Source of the DNA: Antedon bifida
Lineage: Eukaryota; Echinodermata; Crinoidea; Comatulida; Antedonidae
Reading direction: 5' to 3'
Length of the DNA stretch: 64,000 nt
Assembly (NCBI GenBank): GCA_963402885.1
Contig: OY727095.1
Span: 8,933,001-8,997,000 of the forward strand
Each line of letters starts with the position of its first letter. Position 1 is the stretch's first letter. The notes under the pieces are model-generated. The model was not told the origin of the DNA. It saw only the letters and a list, made by a program, of their open reading frames with translations, and searched no databases. Both the position numbers and the translations under genes were made by a program. Shown one piece after another: positions 13,901-26,200 of this stretch.

Positions 13901-15058
13901 GACATAGTTTCGATACTATAGGGGACGTCCTACAGATAAATCGCAACCCTTTTCATTTATTCATTGGCCCCATGGTCTCGTCACTCACTTTAAACGAAAG
14001 ATTGTCAATAACAAATATTAATAATAATAACAATAGGCCTATATTAAAATAAATATATAAATAATGACAACTTTTAACATTTTAAAGCGCGAATTAAAAT
14101 GAATGTTAATTAATGATTCATAATTTGATTCATTCATTTGCACAAAACAATGGTACCTTCTCCCGTGAATATGGGTTGAACGTGTTAAAATAAAATACAT
14201 TGCTCCTTAGTCGTTTCACGAAAAACTCAGTGTCCTCTTAAATAGGAGTGCCCTCTAAATAGGCGTGTCCACTGATCAGGGGTATCCTCTGAACAAGGGG
14301 TGTCCCAAAATAATTAGAGCCTAATTGTTTAAACCCAGTTACAAGATGATGTAATCAATATACATGATGATGAGATACGATTCTTGACGCCTGTATGGAA
14401 ACTGTATCTGCACAAAGCCCTCGCTTTATTAAATTTCATCTTTAAATCTATTTATCGCGTGAAGGAATAACGACCGAGAGGATTACTTTTAATATTATTA
14501 AGCTTCATTAACACCTCATTTTAATGAGTATGCATTATTCATATTGTTAAAGTATACCTTAATTTCAATAACCCGGATTTTATGTTATTAGTTTTTTCCC
14601 AATATGACTGTTAGTAATATTGAATTACATCATTAGGTAGGTCATAATTATTTCCGGTGCAGTACTTAATAAAATAGATTTTTTTTTTAAATAGTGCATT
14701 TAACAATAGTCAGGTGCGGGTAAAATGAGTTCATTCGCATTGAATTTGCATATTTACACAAGTAATTATCAAAATGTATGATGTATACTTGTTGATTTAT
14801 ATTGTATTCATTATTTAATTAAAGAAATTATCATTATTATATTATCTTATTTGTCACTTACATCATATTTTTCAGATGGATATAGAAAATTTGGTCGGCA
14901 TCAACCAAACACCAGTGACGTCAACTCTGATATTTAGCCCGAATGCTGATGACGAGGAAATCAACAGACGAGACCTTATTGTTTTACGGGAGCTTGCGCA
15001 TTACTCTCCCGTTCTATCAAGCGATATCAACAGGCTCTCACGCGCACGCAGTGGTTAA
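7902..15058 (+). CDS. Putative secreted long-chain helical cytokine (IL-6/CNTF/CLCF1-like), five exons
   Basis: Exons 7902-7938, 8223-8356, 9612-9710, 11049-11216 and 14876-15058 join in frame to 206 residues; every junction has GT/AG and intron phases are 1-0-0-0. Residues 1-27 form a signal peptide (RR followed by the hydrophobic FIFMILFSIVIQL, then AKSA). The mature part (about 180 residues) has no cysteine and shows four helix-like stretches: A about 32-57, B 91-116, C 123-152 and D 171-200. Helix D carries D-x-x-V-L-R-E-L, then S-x-D-x-N-R-L, resembling helix D of vertebrate CLCF1/CNTF. One sequon, NQT, is at 156-158. The role (extracellular ligand of a gp130/domeless-type receptor) is inferred. 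Cautions: the FxxK receptor motif of the LIF/CNTF group is not preserved, and Pro191 lies inside helix D. Size and exon plan match IL-6, G-CSF and growth hormone. The gene model is firmer than the family call. Confidence 0.75.
9790..10060. repeat. Purine (GA/GGA) tract in cytokine intron 3
   Basis: About 270 bases of almost pure purine on the plus strand, built from GGGAAGG, GGAGGATGAAG and GAGAGA words. It begins about 80 bases after the exon 3 donor. Open frames across it are low-complexity Ser/Pro/Leu artefacts. Such tracts can form triplex (H-DNA) structures; that is general knowledge and is not shown here. Confidence 0.85.
11217..14875. other. Long intron 4 of the cytokine-like gene
   Basis: About 3.7 kb between exons 4 and 5, with a GTGAGT donor at 11217 and a TTTTTCAG acceptor ending at 14875. 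It contains short repeats built on AAGGGGACAC near 11330-11450 and a related stretch near 14235-14310, plus AT-rich sequence. I see no additional exon that keeps the frame. Confidence 0.6.
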
Positions 15059-15217
15059 CGTCACATCCTGTGAACGGTAGGCCCCCTCTACAGTTCGGCG
15101 CTATTGCAATAGAAATGATCTATGAGGAAAGGGGTAAAGTTTGAAACTTTAGAACGAATGAAAAAAGTTAAAAAGAACAATATTGTTTAATTCATCTCAG
15201 CTGAATACCAAAGATCT

Positions 15218-15262
15218 ATTTAAAATGTTATTTAATATTTATGGTAATTTATTAACTATTTA
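15218..15262 (+). promoter_or_regulatory. AU-rich cluster in the cytokine 3' region
   Basis: Five ATTTA pentamers occur within 45 nt (starting at 15218, 15230, 15237, 15247 and 15258), about 160 nt after the stop codon. Clustered ATTTA motifs destabilise many cytokine mRNAs, so this fits a tightly controlled transcript. The region is AT-rich, so some copies are expected by chance. No clear AATAAA was found soon after it. Confidence 0.5.
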
Positions 15263-15299
15263 TTATTGGATTCATAAGCTTGCCTTAAGTGGTCAGAGG

Positions 15300-18200
15300 C
15301 AATGACGTCATGAGAACAAATTTTATTCTAAATATTAGTCCATCCAAATGTTTTTGAATGTATTTATCATATTTATATTATTTATTTTAAGATATTTATT
15401 GTTCTGCCTGTTATATTCAAGTTGTGAACATATTATTCATTCCAAAAAGCACGCACTCGATTTTTTGCAGGGTAAATACAAGTCGGTTGTAGCGCTAAGC
15501 GAGCTCAAACAGGGTTTTAGTGTTCAAGACAGGGTCAGGCCTTTGATATTTATCGTCTTTGATTTAGTGCGCGCAAAGCCACAGCAACCAATGACAATCA
15601 CCTATTTCTAATTCGCAAATTATTGCGTAGCCGGTTAGAAAATAATTACTTTTGAGATACACAAAAAAAAAAAACAATATCCAAATTTACGCAGGTATAC
15701 GCGTTTATTTCGGATTAGGAGGCCAAGTTTAATAACTCGTATAAAAACAAAATGCAAAATAATAATTAAGAATTATCTTAACAGTTCGCAATGCAAAAGA
15801 TTAAAAAGTTAGGTTTAACACTTTACAATTATTAGGCCCTCTGCCCCCACCACCTTATTTACAAAAATCCTGGATGTGACACTGACGAGTTATGATATAG
15901 CGCGAAAGTGTTCGTACACGGTCAGTATCTATAATTATAGCATTAACATTACCACCGTCGCTACCTCGTATTAGACTATAAGCGTATAATACAATATTTG
16001 TACCTTGATGAACAGTAATATTGTTGTACGCACGCCAGTCATATCGGATATCGTTTGACAGTATAATCTCCAGACATTCATTGATTTATAACATTATAAT
16101 ATATATAGTTATATTTACGTGGTAAACGGAAATAATCAGGCAAGACTTCCATATTTATGATTTTTTATTGTTATAATTTATGTTTTTTTATATCAAGCTA
16201 CATTCGTCTAATCCAGGTTATATAATGTTGTTTTTCCAGTATGGGAAGCGCTTGATATCTTAATGCATCTTATAATATTTATTATGTAATTTATAATGTA
16301 ATTTTATTTTTTATTAGTGGACGCTTTGTGCCTGTGTATGGTTAATGCTTGAAATGTTATAGTATTTGAACTATAGATTTCAATGTTATTATCAATGGTG
16401 ATAATTTACAAAAACAAGATATAAATGAAAAGAGCGAATATCGCATTATACAGCATACATTTAAATGTCCACATGTATGTAAATCTTGTCTATTTTTGCC
16501 ATATCCTGAATAATTAATTCCGAAAATGTATCTCATTTAAAATGCATAATTTATGACGTCATGCCAGTAATTATTCCAATAAGACCAAATGTTCGCTTTA
16601 TTTTGGCAAAATATAGAAAATATTAGCTTTAATGAATGAAATATAGTAGTTTATTGTCTTTAGCTTGGCCTATATTATAAAGGTGCTATTAGTAGAAATT
16701 CGAGCTTATTTATTATTTAGATATGTTAAGCGTTGTTATGGACGCCCACCTATAATTCATAAAGCCACTTTCAGGCGGTAAATTAAGTATATCTTAAATG
16801 TGTGTTGTTTACACGTAAGGTTAAGATCGCATACAAGATGATATAGTGCAATATGTTATTCTTCTTTTATTATATAAGTTATTTATACCTTGTTAAATAT
16901 ATATATTAAGTTCTGCAATGGCTAGCAGTGCTGATTATTTCAAAACGCTTATTGTTTTTGTCTCAGCCATTTCGTAATAAAAAAGGCAAAAAACTAAAAA
17001 AAAAAAAAATTTCTATGTCAAATATTTTAACACTGCTTTTTTTAATAAAATAAATGAAAAAATATATATAATGTGTGATTATAGTTCTGTAATTTAAAAA
17101 AAATAGTAATTCGTGATATTTAAAGATGACTTGAGAAAACACTTTCCACTCTTGTGAATTTAACATCATGGGCTTATTAAAGTATGAGTTGTTTTGGAAT
17201 TGGGACCGAAACATAACCCAATCATTAGCAGCGTAATATGACAAAAATAAAATCAGTGACAAGGACAAGGATGTTGTACAAGGCATAGACTGGCTTAAAG
17301 AGGTGGAACTAACGTTTTACAAAAACCGGAACAGATATTGTAGGCCTACGACATACTGAAATACCCCTTTCACATCACGCCTAGCAAAAGTCTGTGGAGT
17401 TGGCACAAGCCGTACAAAACGCCAGGGTGAGCATGTCTATATGCGATGTGAATGGTGTATGACTGCTAAACGAGATATTGATATTATTTTATAGATCAAA
17501 GCAACATTAATACACTAAACTACCCCTTTCACATCACGCCTGGAAAAATCTGCTGTACAAAAGTGACGCTAGTACGTGTGAGCATTTCTAAGCGATGTGA
17601 ATGCGTATAGCAAATCTGGAGTTGGCACAAAGCTGTACAAAATGCCAATTTAGGCGACGTGAATGGTGTATGGACTGCTAAACGAGATGTCGATATGCTC
17701 TTATGTTATCCTGCTGTTGGAAACACAACAAACTGCAGTACTTTTTGTATTTTTAGAGGAACTCTGGAACTGGAGCTCTTCTTTGCACCCCCTTCTTCCA
17801 CCTACACCTTACCTTTGCCTCAATGCTGCACATATTGTTGAACATTATTGTATGATGATGATGACGACGATGATAAATGATAATGACGTTGAGATGATGA
17901 TGTCGACAACGACGAGGATGATAATTAATATAGATCAAGGCAACATTAATGGTGACTGTGATACTACTTTCTTCAGTTCGTTCAAAATTACAATAAGCTT
18001 ACTGTTAGGTCTTTTAACATTTTTTGAAAATAATAACTTTATTAGGTCTAGTTGTTAGCAATCATTAGCCTACTCTTACTGCCGACTTAACTCCTATGTA
18101 ACCTATAATTCGCCCACCTAAAACAACACATTGTTCTCTTGTTGATTATATACTATTGATGTTATATATTTAGACATAATTAAGAGATAAAAGAGTAAAA
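15300..18200. other. Intergenic repeats, no supported gene
   Basis: AT-rich spacer. A degenerate duplicated segment occurs at about 17365-17680: phrases such as CCTTTCACATCACGCCT and the block around GATGTGAATG recur about 130-200 bases apart. Trinucleotide ATG/ACG runs follow near 17850-17930. Open frames over these stretches are short and low-complexity. Confidence 0.5.
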
Positions 18201-18213
18201 CATATTCTAAGAA

Positions 18214-18345
18214 AAACACCGCAATGATGTACCCAAATGTGGTAGTAATATGCCCAAATATGGTAGTGATATGATGTCATCGTGTCCATATATGGGCACA
18301 TCACATGTTGTTGTCACATACATTTGATAGTGTAGACAGAGCTGA
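18214..18345. repeat. MITE-like element, CTGTCTACACTATCAAA family
   Basis: This carries the internal words CCCAAATATGGTAGT, GATATGATGTCATC and CATATATGGGCACATCACA, and the terminal TTTGATAGTGTAGACAGA. The same words are at 48767-48917 and 54038-54276. The left terminus is degraded here. Confidence 0.7.
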
Positions 18346-18540
18346 AGAACCTCTCCTTAGTTTCACGGGAAGGTGTCCGCATGGTCGTCGACTAAATAGT
18401 GGTTCTACGCATGTGCAAATATTATATAATATTGTAAAAATTATGCACCGTAAAACGCATTTTTAATTAAATTCCATTGTAACGCTTTTTTAATTACCCT
18501 AGAATTTCATATAAACAAATTAATAAACATCTTCTTCCAG

Positions 18541-18864
18541 TTGACATCACGGCCGTTAACATATGGTACACTGACGTTATGATGTCAGTAAGTGTATTAA
18601 CATTTAAATTATTCATTCTTAAAATCTACTTATTCCTCCGGAGGAATCATATAATACATGATTTATCATAGTTTTAATAAATATTCGATAATAAATACGA
18701 GGAGATAAACACGTTTGTGGCAAGTAGATTATCTGTTGTGCTCCAGACATTAATCTTCAGTCCCAAAGGATGTCTTATAAACACTAGCGGGACTACTGAA
18801 CCAGCGCCGTCATTAACAACCGGTAGATATAGATTACAACAATGTACAATAATAATTCCACAAG
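18541..18864 (+). CDS. Two orphan candidate exons (possibly CUB-like)
   Basis: 18541-18587 follows a strong acceptor (CTTCTTCCAG) and ends at a perfect GTAAGT donor. 18747-18864 follows GTGCTCCAG and ends before GTGATC. They join in phase to a peptide starting DITAVNIWYTDVMM and later reading GRYRLQQC followed by TIIIPQGDLKMIYN if read through the donor. Cysteine spacing and the C-x-I-x-x-P-x-G pattern recall part of a CUB domain. No start, stop or further exon was found on the plus strand, so this could be a gene fragment or chance. Confidence 0.3.
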
Positions 18865-19647
18865 GTGATCTAAAAATGATATACAATATAACCTTGCTTA
18901 GTAGATTGAAAATTATTAAAATATTATTATTAATACTTATAATTATTAATAAGTATAATTATATACATCAGCGTCGACTGATCAATGGTATAGTGTTTTA
19001 TTTACACATGGTAGTCGGGTTTAATTAAAAATTGTTTATTTTTTATTTTAAATACTTTTATAACCAGGGAAGAGTGTGAATTTCGTTCTTCCCTGATGTA
19101 ACTGTACATTAACGATTACATAACTGTGATAACGCAAAGTATGTGTGACGTCACACGGGCTTAATGCAAGTTTACATGTTAAGAAACCATCTGAATCGAT
19201 TGTGATTCTGCTACGTGTATTTCTCATGTGACTTTGTGGTTTCCATTCCTAAAAATCAGTCTGGACTTTTAAATAGAATATAATGAACACAAACAGATTT
19301 AAAATGTGTAAATAACGCATTTTTCTACTTACAAAAGCCAGTTTTGTAGGTGGTTGCTTCGCTCTCCTTCCTTGCTATGTATTTTTTGAATAATTGAACT
19401 GTTCGCGGTATTCCTTTGGTTCGATCCAGCCGTCATGCACCTGATTAAAAAATCGTCACTTCCGTTCAAGAAACGCGAGGAAGGAGGGAGTTACTGGTGC
19501 CAATTATTGTACTATACACATGTTTGAATTAAAGGCCCTCCACCTCGAAAAACGTAGTAGAATACATTGACCGTCTGCCATGATTTACAATTCACAAAGC
19601 ATTTTGATACAATACTTTTTAGGTTTACTGTATTCTACTTCTTGCTA

Positions 19648-19999
19648 AAGCTTGGTTCCCACTAGCGACGCAACGTAACGCAACCTACGCAACGTAAGAA
19701 AATGCCCTTCCAATAATTGTATTTGCCCCTGCCTGCGTGAAATCAAACCTGCGATGTTTGCAGCACTGTTGCGTCGTCGGTTCCCACTTGTGATTACGCA
19801 ATACAGCACTTTGCGTCAATACGTCGTTGCGTTGCGTCGCTAGTGGGAACCACGCTTAAAGCGTGGTTCCCACTAGAACAGTGCTGCAAAAATCGCAGGT
19901 TTGATTTCACGCAGGCGGGGGCAAACACAGTTATTGGAAGGGCATTTTCTTACGTTGCGTAGATTGCGTTACGTTGCGTCGCTAGTGGAAACCACGCTT
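19648..19999. repeat. Two adjacent GGTTCCCACTAG inverted-repeat elements
   Basis: A full-length copy at 19648-19857 begins AAGCTTGGTTCCCACTAG and ends CTAGTGGGAACCACGCTT. A shortened copy in inverted relation follows directly at 19859-19999. The termini are inverted repeats and the interior holds paired GCGTTGCGTTACG-type words, so either strand can fold into a long hairpin. No coding capacity. The flanks are TA or TTA. Confidence 0.9.
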
Positions 20000-20961
20000 A
20001 ATTGTGTTGTATTTTGTCATCTAGGCCTAAGATAAATTTTATTATAACATGTTACCATTACCACCAAACAACTAAAACAGGGCGTGGTACATGAATAAAT
20101 ACAAATAATAATACGGTGGTAACTAAATGCAATGAAATTACCGAATTTAGGCATTTAATTTAATAATTATGCTACTTTATTATTCTGATCAAATTCATCG
20201 GAGGATAAGCTCGTAAGAGATAATACCATACGTTCTCATTTTTCCTCATTGCTTTTTGAAAATTAAGTTTCCTTTGAAAGAAGGAAATGAGATTTTAGCC
20301 GCATAACAAGCAATAGTAATAATGTTTTTGTAGTGTGTATGGGTGTCGTACAGTATGATACTGTATAATTATTTTTAAATAAATAAATTCTCAGAAAGCA
20401 AACATTTTATTCTGCTTCCCTCTATAATAAAAGTGTAACATAACCATCAATAGAGGGAGTTTTTTATGCAAAATAAATAGGCCTTTTAAAATTCACACGA
20501 GATAACTGGCGAATTCAGATTAAATGATACAGATGTTTTACTGTATATCTACATGTTTAGCAGGGGTGTACAATGAGACATCTAAGAGCGACTGTACCGT
20601 TAATATTTTATCAGATGAAAACTGCAAAAAGTTCATATTTATTCTAAAAAGGGAAACCAAACATGTTTTAGGACATTTATTTTGAACATTTCCACCTATC
20701 GTTCTTATATGGGTATAATGCAGACATAGACAGTTGTACTTATTAGTCACGTGGATTAACATAGTGAGAAAAAAAACCAGAAAAAATCATCAACTTTACA
20801 CACTATTATATTTATTTATTGTATCTTTGAACATGAAAAATAAAAACTTTAAATAGGCCATTTTGTAGTTTATATAGTTATTCACTTCTTCAGACAAAAA
20901 AAAACCAAATTAATGAATGAAAGATGAAATAAACTGTCAACTTTAATCATACCCATCCTTT

Positions 20962-21162
20962 AAGCTTGGTTCCCACTAGAACGCAACGCAGCGACGTATG
21001 TGATGTATTGCGTAATCACAAGTGGGACCCGACGACGCAATAGTGCTGCAAACATCGTAGGTTTGATTTCACGCAGGCGGGGGAAAACACATTGATTGGA
21101 AGGGCATTTTCTTACGTTGCGTAGATTGCGTTACGTTGCGTCGCTAGTGGGAACCAAGCTTT
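20962..21162. repeat. GGTTCCCACTAG inverted-repeat element
   Basis: A 201-bp copy with termini AAGCTTGGTTCCCACTAG and CTAGTGGGAACCAAGCTT. The interior is the longer subtype, containing GGTTTGATTTCACGCAGGCG and GGAAGGGCATTTTCTTACG. It sits about 170 bases beyond the stop codon of the minus-strand lectin/kringle gene. Confidence 0.9.
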
Positions 21163-21327
21163 AGAGGTGTATTAAGTGGTTTCTAATTGTCAAAACTGTA
21201 AGACTTATGTAAAGATAATATTCTTGAATGATAACATCATCGTCGTCGCATTCAAAACCAGACTGTTTCTCCTGAACTTAAAACAACTAAAACAAGAAAG
21301 CTGCATAATCGTTAATCTAATAAATAC

Positions 21328-23268
21328 TTATACACATGGTTGTGTATAGTTGGTAGTCGATTGCAAACAACATTGTTTCCAATTTAGTAATCTTTGCCAG
21401 TCGCCGTTCACATTTGTATATATCCCGTCATAGGATGCTATAGAGTGAAAATAGAAAAATATGTTTATGTATAAACGTAAATGTAGAACATGCAGATCAA
21501 AGTAGAGCAACTTGGCGGTTAACGTGCTTGCCTTCTTCCAATCCTAAGGTCCGGGGTTCAATCCTGACCTAGTGCCAGGGTTATAACTCACGACTCTTTC
21601 AACTCCACTAAGACTTAGTTTATAAGCACGATAAAATATTAAATAGTTTATCCATCCTGTAATTGGCGAGTCACTCGCTGTTGGATGCGTATAAAAATAA
21701 AAAAAGAAAGAAAAAAAAGATATTATTTAAGCTAATATGCAACCTTAGAAAACACAAATACGATAATAAATAAACACCGTCTCACCTCCTATATTTCCAA
21801 TGATATAATTATTAAGAATATTTGACTGATTCAACCAATTAAAATCATCTTCTGCCTTTACTGGCACGTTTGTTATGGATACAAACGTAGAAGAGTCCCT
21901 TATTTCGGCATACATCCATGACATTATCACATGCCAGCTACGTCCATTATCAATGCTGCGCACTGCCGTGGCAATTGTATCAGAGATCTTTGTGCCGTAT
22001 AAATGGAACGACTCCGAATCGTAACCTAGAAGCATGCTGACGTCTGATGGCAGGCCTTCAAAAGTGGAAAAGTGCAATTCTGGTCAGTTTTCTGAATTGA
22101 TCGATCAGCTCAGGAAAGAGAATGTATACTACATTTATTTGCAACATATCTGACTTGTTACAATAGCATAACGCATACCATACTCCCAGTGACGCCAGAT
22201 TACAAATCCTTCTCCCTATTTATGACGTTTATGCATTACGTCATCCATTAATCAATCAATCACGCATAACGACTTGTAACTAGCGCCATCACACTTTATT
22301 TTAAATATTATATCTTGTGGAAAGGTTAAATCGGATTTCAATCAAGATAATTAGGTCTATTAAGGAATCGTACCATCCATCCACACTTTACAATAACCTG
22401 GTGACACCCGGGTGTTGCAAAAAACAACAAACGTCTGTTACACATCCAAATGGCGGCGTAATTCCTGACGAAGTTTTATTTATAAGAGATTCTTACAAAC
22501 GCATTTCCTCAGCAATTGTTTTTATAGGTGCCTTTAACGTAGACGTAAATAATACTTACGTGACCAAGTTTGTTCGTCAAATCGTTTCTTCATACAATAT
22601 GATCCCAACATATTATTTCTACGGGAAGAACAATAATATATAATAATATACATTGTATTTCGAGAACCCCTACTAAGGGGACACGTTCGGTACAGACCCA
22701 AAAAATTCCCTTTCATAAAAGTGTCCACTGAATAATAAGGGGTTGATACTCGTATTAAAACTTATTGTGCCTATTTCGTTTCAGAGGGAGAGAGAGAATT
22801 CGATGTTTTTGTTTGTTATACAACTTTTGTCACTACCTGTAGGTTTGTAGTCATTAATATAGGTAAAAAATTGACCAGAATAGTACTAGGAAGGTTTAAA
22901 ACTACATTTTAATTTTGTTATTTAACAATTTATTTTTTATTTATTTATTCTGATTTTATTCAAATTGCCAAGGATAACCACAAATGAATTCATTCACTAT
23001 TATTCTGACATATGACAGGACTTGAACCCAGGACCCTTGGATTGGTAGCCAAGCATCATAACCACCAAGCCACAACTCCACTCCACAATAAAAACGTTAA
23101 TAACCACGCACCGTGTAAAGTTATAATAAAGTCTATTTCCGAATGCATCGTCACTGTATTCTAATGTAGACGGTAAAGAATCGCAAACAAATAGTTGATC
23201 ATCAACTACCATGAATCCTCGTGATTGTTCACCCAGGCCTGACCGGAATGAATTGGACACAGTACAAG
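21328..23268 (-). CDS. Exons 21-24: unrecognised C-terminal module
   Basis: Residues 1433-1638 are spread over 23268-23112, a 59-nt microexon at 22618-22560, 22079-21786 and 21437-21328. Visible pieces are GFMVVDDQLFVCDSL, FGNRLYYNFTR, GSYCMKKRFDEQTWSQ, VRSIDNGRSWHVI (similar to the S-x-D-x-G-x-x-W of BNR repeats) and a terminal NWKQCCLQSTTNYTQPCV. The microexon is required to keep the frame between its neighbours. I do not recognise the family. Confidence 0.7.
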
Positions 23269-26200
23269 CTGAAAATAATATGAATAAATATATCGTATTA
23301 ATTATGGAAAGGTGATCTCACCAATATAGCATACATTAATAAAGACACAATTTATAATACGTCCCTGTTAATAGGAGACTTTTCCCTAAAACGAGCCAGA
23401 GGAAATAGTTATTTTAGCACTACGGCTAACTCCTACATAAAGCTTGGTTCCGACAACAAGGACGTAAGCTCAACGCAAGTGTGTTGACCAATCACAAGGG
23501 GCAGTTCGGATGATCCATCGCGTTATCATTGGTCAAATTGCTTGCGGCGCGCTTAAGTGGGAACCAATCATCAAGGGGACACGTTGTGTTCCCTTAACAG
23601 GGTTCTAGTATTATACTGTACATTATATTCTTGCGTACGTCGAAGCTTATTGATCACAGCGCTGAGAAGCTGTTGTTTTCAGAACTTCGTACGTATCATG
23701 TGCAAACGTTATAATATCAACAGTCTAAATACTACATATAAACCAAAATCTATGTTATTATACAATACAAATGTGGTGTTAAAACTATTATAGTGCGATA
23801 AAACATAAATCTGATAGAATGCTAAGCCGCCAGATCCGAATCATCTATTCTTTTGCCTGCGAAACGAACGGCATTGCCACTTGGCGGGACAGAGACGAGT
23901 TTACTCATTACATAAAAGCACTGCACTGTGAATGTATTGCTGTTAGCTTATGTATCTCTCAAAATATAAAACGTACATAAAACACTGTCGTCTGTAAAAG
24001 AACAGGTATCAGGCAGACATACATAAAGACAAATAAACAGACCAATATTGCCTTGTGTGGTGATAACTATAATGGCATGCTAGTGAGGTAGACTATTTTG
24101 CTACGTTGAAGAACTATACTTATACCGTAACAATTTTCTCCAGGGCTGCCAATATCACATAATTCAAACCTAGAGGTCGGATCTGTTGTATAACACCAGG
24201 CGGATGGTTCGTTATCGGGGTTACGGCAGTGGTTGTGACTGCCTAAACCCGTATCAGGATAATTGTTAGGAGTTCTCGTATGCCTATGGGGTGACTGTGA
24301 TGTCCAAAGTTGGCACGTTTTCCCAGTTACGGTGATATTGACTGAGCCTCGATAATCAACAGCATCTGTCATTCTATAGCATTCTGGAAATACGGCCACA
24401 TAATATGTTATTGCGTTGGCAGGTAGTGAGGGGCGGATTCAATGCGGGGCCCAAACATTTCACAAATTGTAATGCAAAAGATAGGACATCAAAATATGTT
24501 CAGCAATTCATTTCACTACTTTTAGGCCCTGCCTCCTCCCCCTATTTCAAAATCCTGGATCCGCTACTGGTAGTTAATAATGGCGTGTTCATAGCGAAGA
24601 AGTACACACTTGTTTGGTGAAATGAACGGAAAATTACCATGGCAGTTTTCTCCAGATCACATAATTAAAATCTATCACCAGAGGCAGAGGGATCGTTATC
24701 AGCGTTACGGCAGTGGTTGTGATGGCCTTCTAGATGACATGTTGGAATATGTTGTATTCATTAAAAAATGATGTTCTTGATTTTTACACGTTTAATATTT
24801 CTTGCTTGAAAAAACCCCCGAAAAAAACAACGGTGCTTTGATTTACCTGTATCATTGAAGTTGTCGTAATAACAACCGAACAACTCCACTCTCATGCTTG
24901 CAAAATGATGCAGACAGTAACGTTCTAACTTGAACATAACATACCGAGCATCGACGGCTGGTAAAAGGCTGTGGTGCTTTACAATACTCGGGTCAAGTAT
25001 ACCATGTTCAAAATAAGTTTTGTTGTTTGGATCACTCTAGAAATTATTTAAAAATGCAGAAAACAATTACAATCTTCAACAATACTTTAGTAAAAATAGA
25101 CAAACAGACACAAGCGATCGACTATCCTTGGCGGAGGTAAATTATGAGTTTGAAGCACCAGGGTGCATTGACAAAGAGTTTTTGACAAAAAATTATCCTA
25201 CAGGGTACCCTACCAGGAGGGAGAAGGACACGCAGACAGAGAAAGAGGTGGGGAGACAACATCAATGAATGGACAGGTTTGACCTTTGTTAACTCACAAC
25301 GAACTACAGAGGACAGAGATCGATGGAGGAGCATTGTCCAAAAGTCAGCAGTGGTGCTTCAACAACCCTATCAGGGTTAGGAGACTGAACTGAACTGACC
25401 ACGTAGGCTAATAGGATCCGTTCAGGCTTATTTATTTACATGGGTAAGCTGGTTACGTAGGTACATTTATCGCCATCGGTGTCGGTATAAAAACCAACTT
25501 AACCGTGTCGATAACTAAGTACCGGTAACGGACTCATAGGTCTACAGTAGATATCACATTTACCTGTATTCTGGGTAAAGCCACCTTGTAGACACCTTTC
25601 TTTGTACCATAAAGTAACTGAAAACTTCCAATCGAACCCTGAAAATCATGCAACGTTCCAACCCGCAAGCCGCCTTGTGTAGCTATGCTCGTTATAGTTG
25701 CTTTATAGAGTAGATCAATCGCTAGCCAACTATCGTGGTTATCCAGCTCATGTTTTCGGTATATTTTCCAGGCTGTAAATGTATAGATGAAGTATTATAT
25801 ACAGTAAAACTTCTATTAAGGGGGGACCTTATTTACATAACAAAGAGTTACAGGACATCAAAACTTTCGGCAAGGGACATGTTACTGGATTCTGGATTCT
25901 CTGGTAATATGTCTCTGGTACCAACGGATGGGTTCTACTGTATATTGCATAGGACAATAGGATATTGAAGACCTTTCATATGTCATTGGGCTGGGTGGGG
26001 TCGTGGGGGTATGGGGGAGGCTTTTGCAGCAGTTGTGTTTAAAAACCCTGCCAAAAGATTATAATAAAATAGCATCTATAATCAAGTTCAACAGATGCAC
26101 AAAGTACCCGTATTTGTCATGTTCAACCTGGCATTATGCGCAGGCGCGTCTTCATCTGGGGCTTCTGATGACGTAATCTGGCAGTCTTTTATGCGGCCAC

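Noticed and set aside
21503..21620. Possible functional tRNA gene
   Set aside because: Box A and box B are present, but the cloverleaf is imperfect and the same body and tail recur elsewhere, so it is a SINE.
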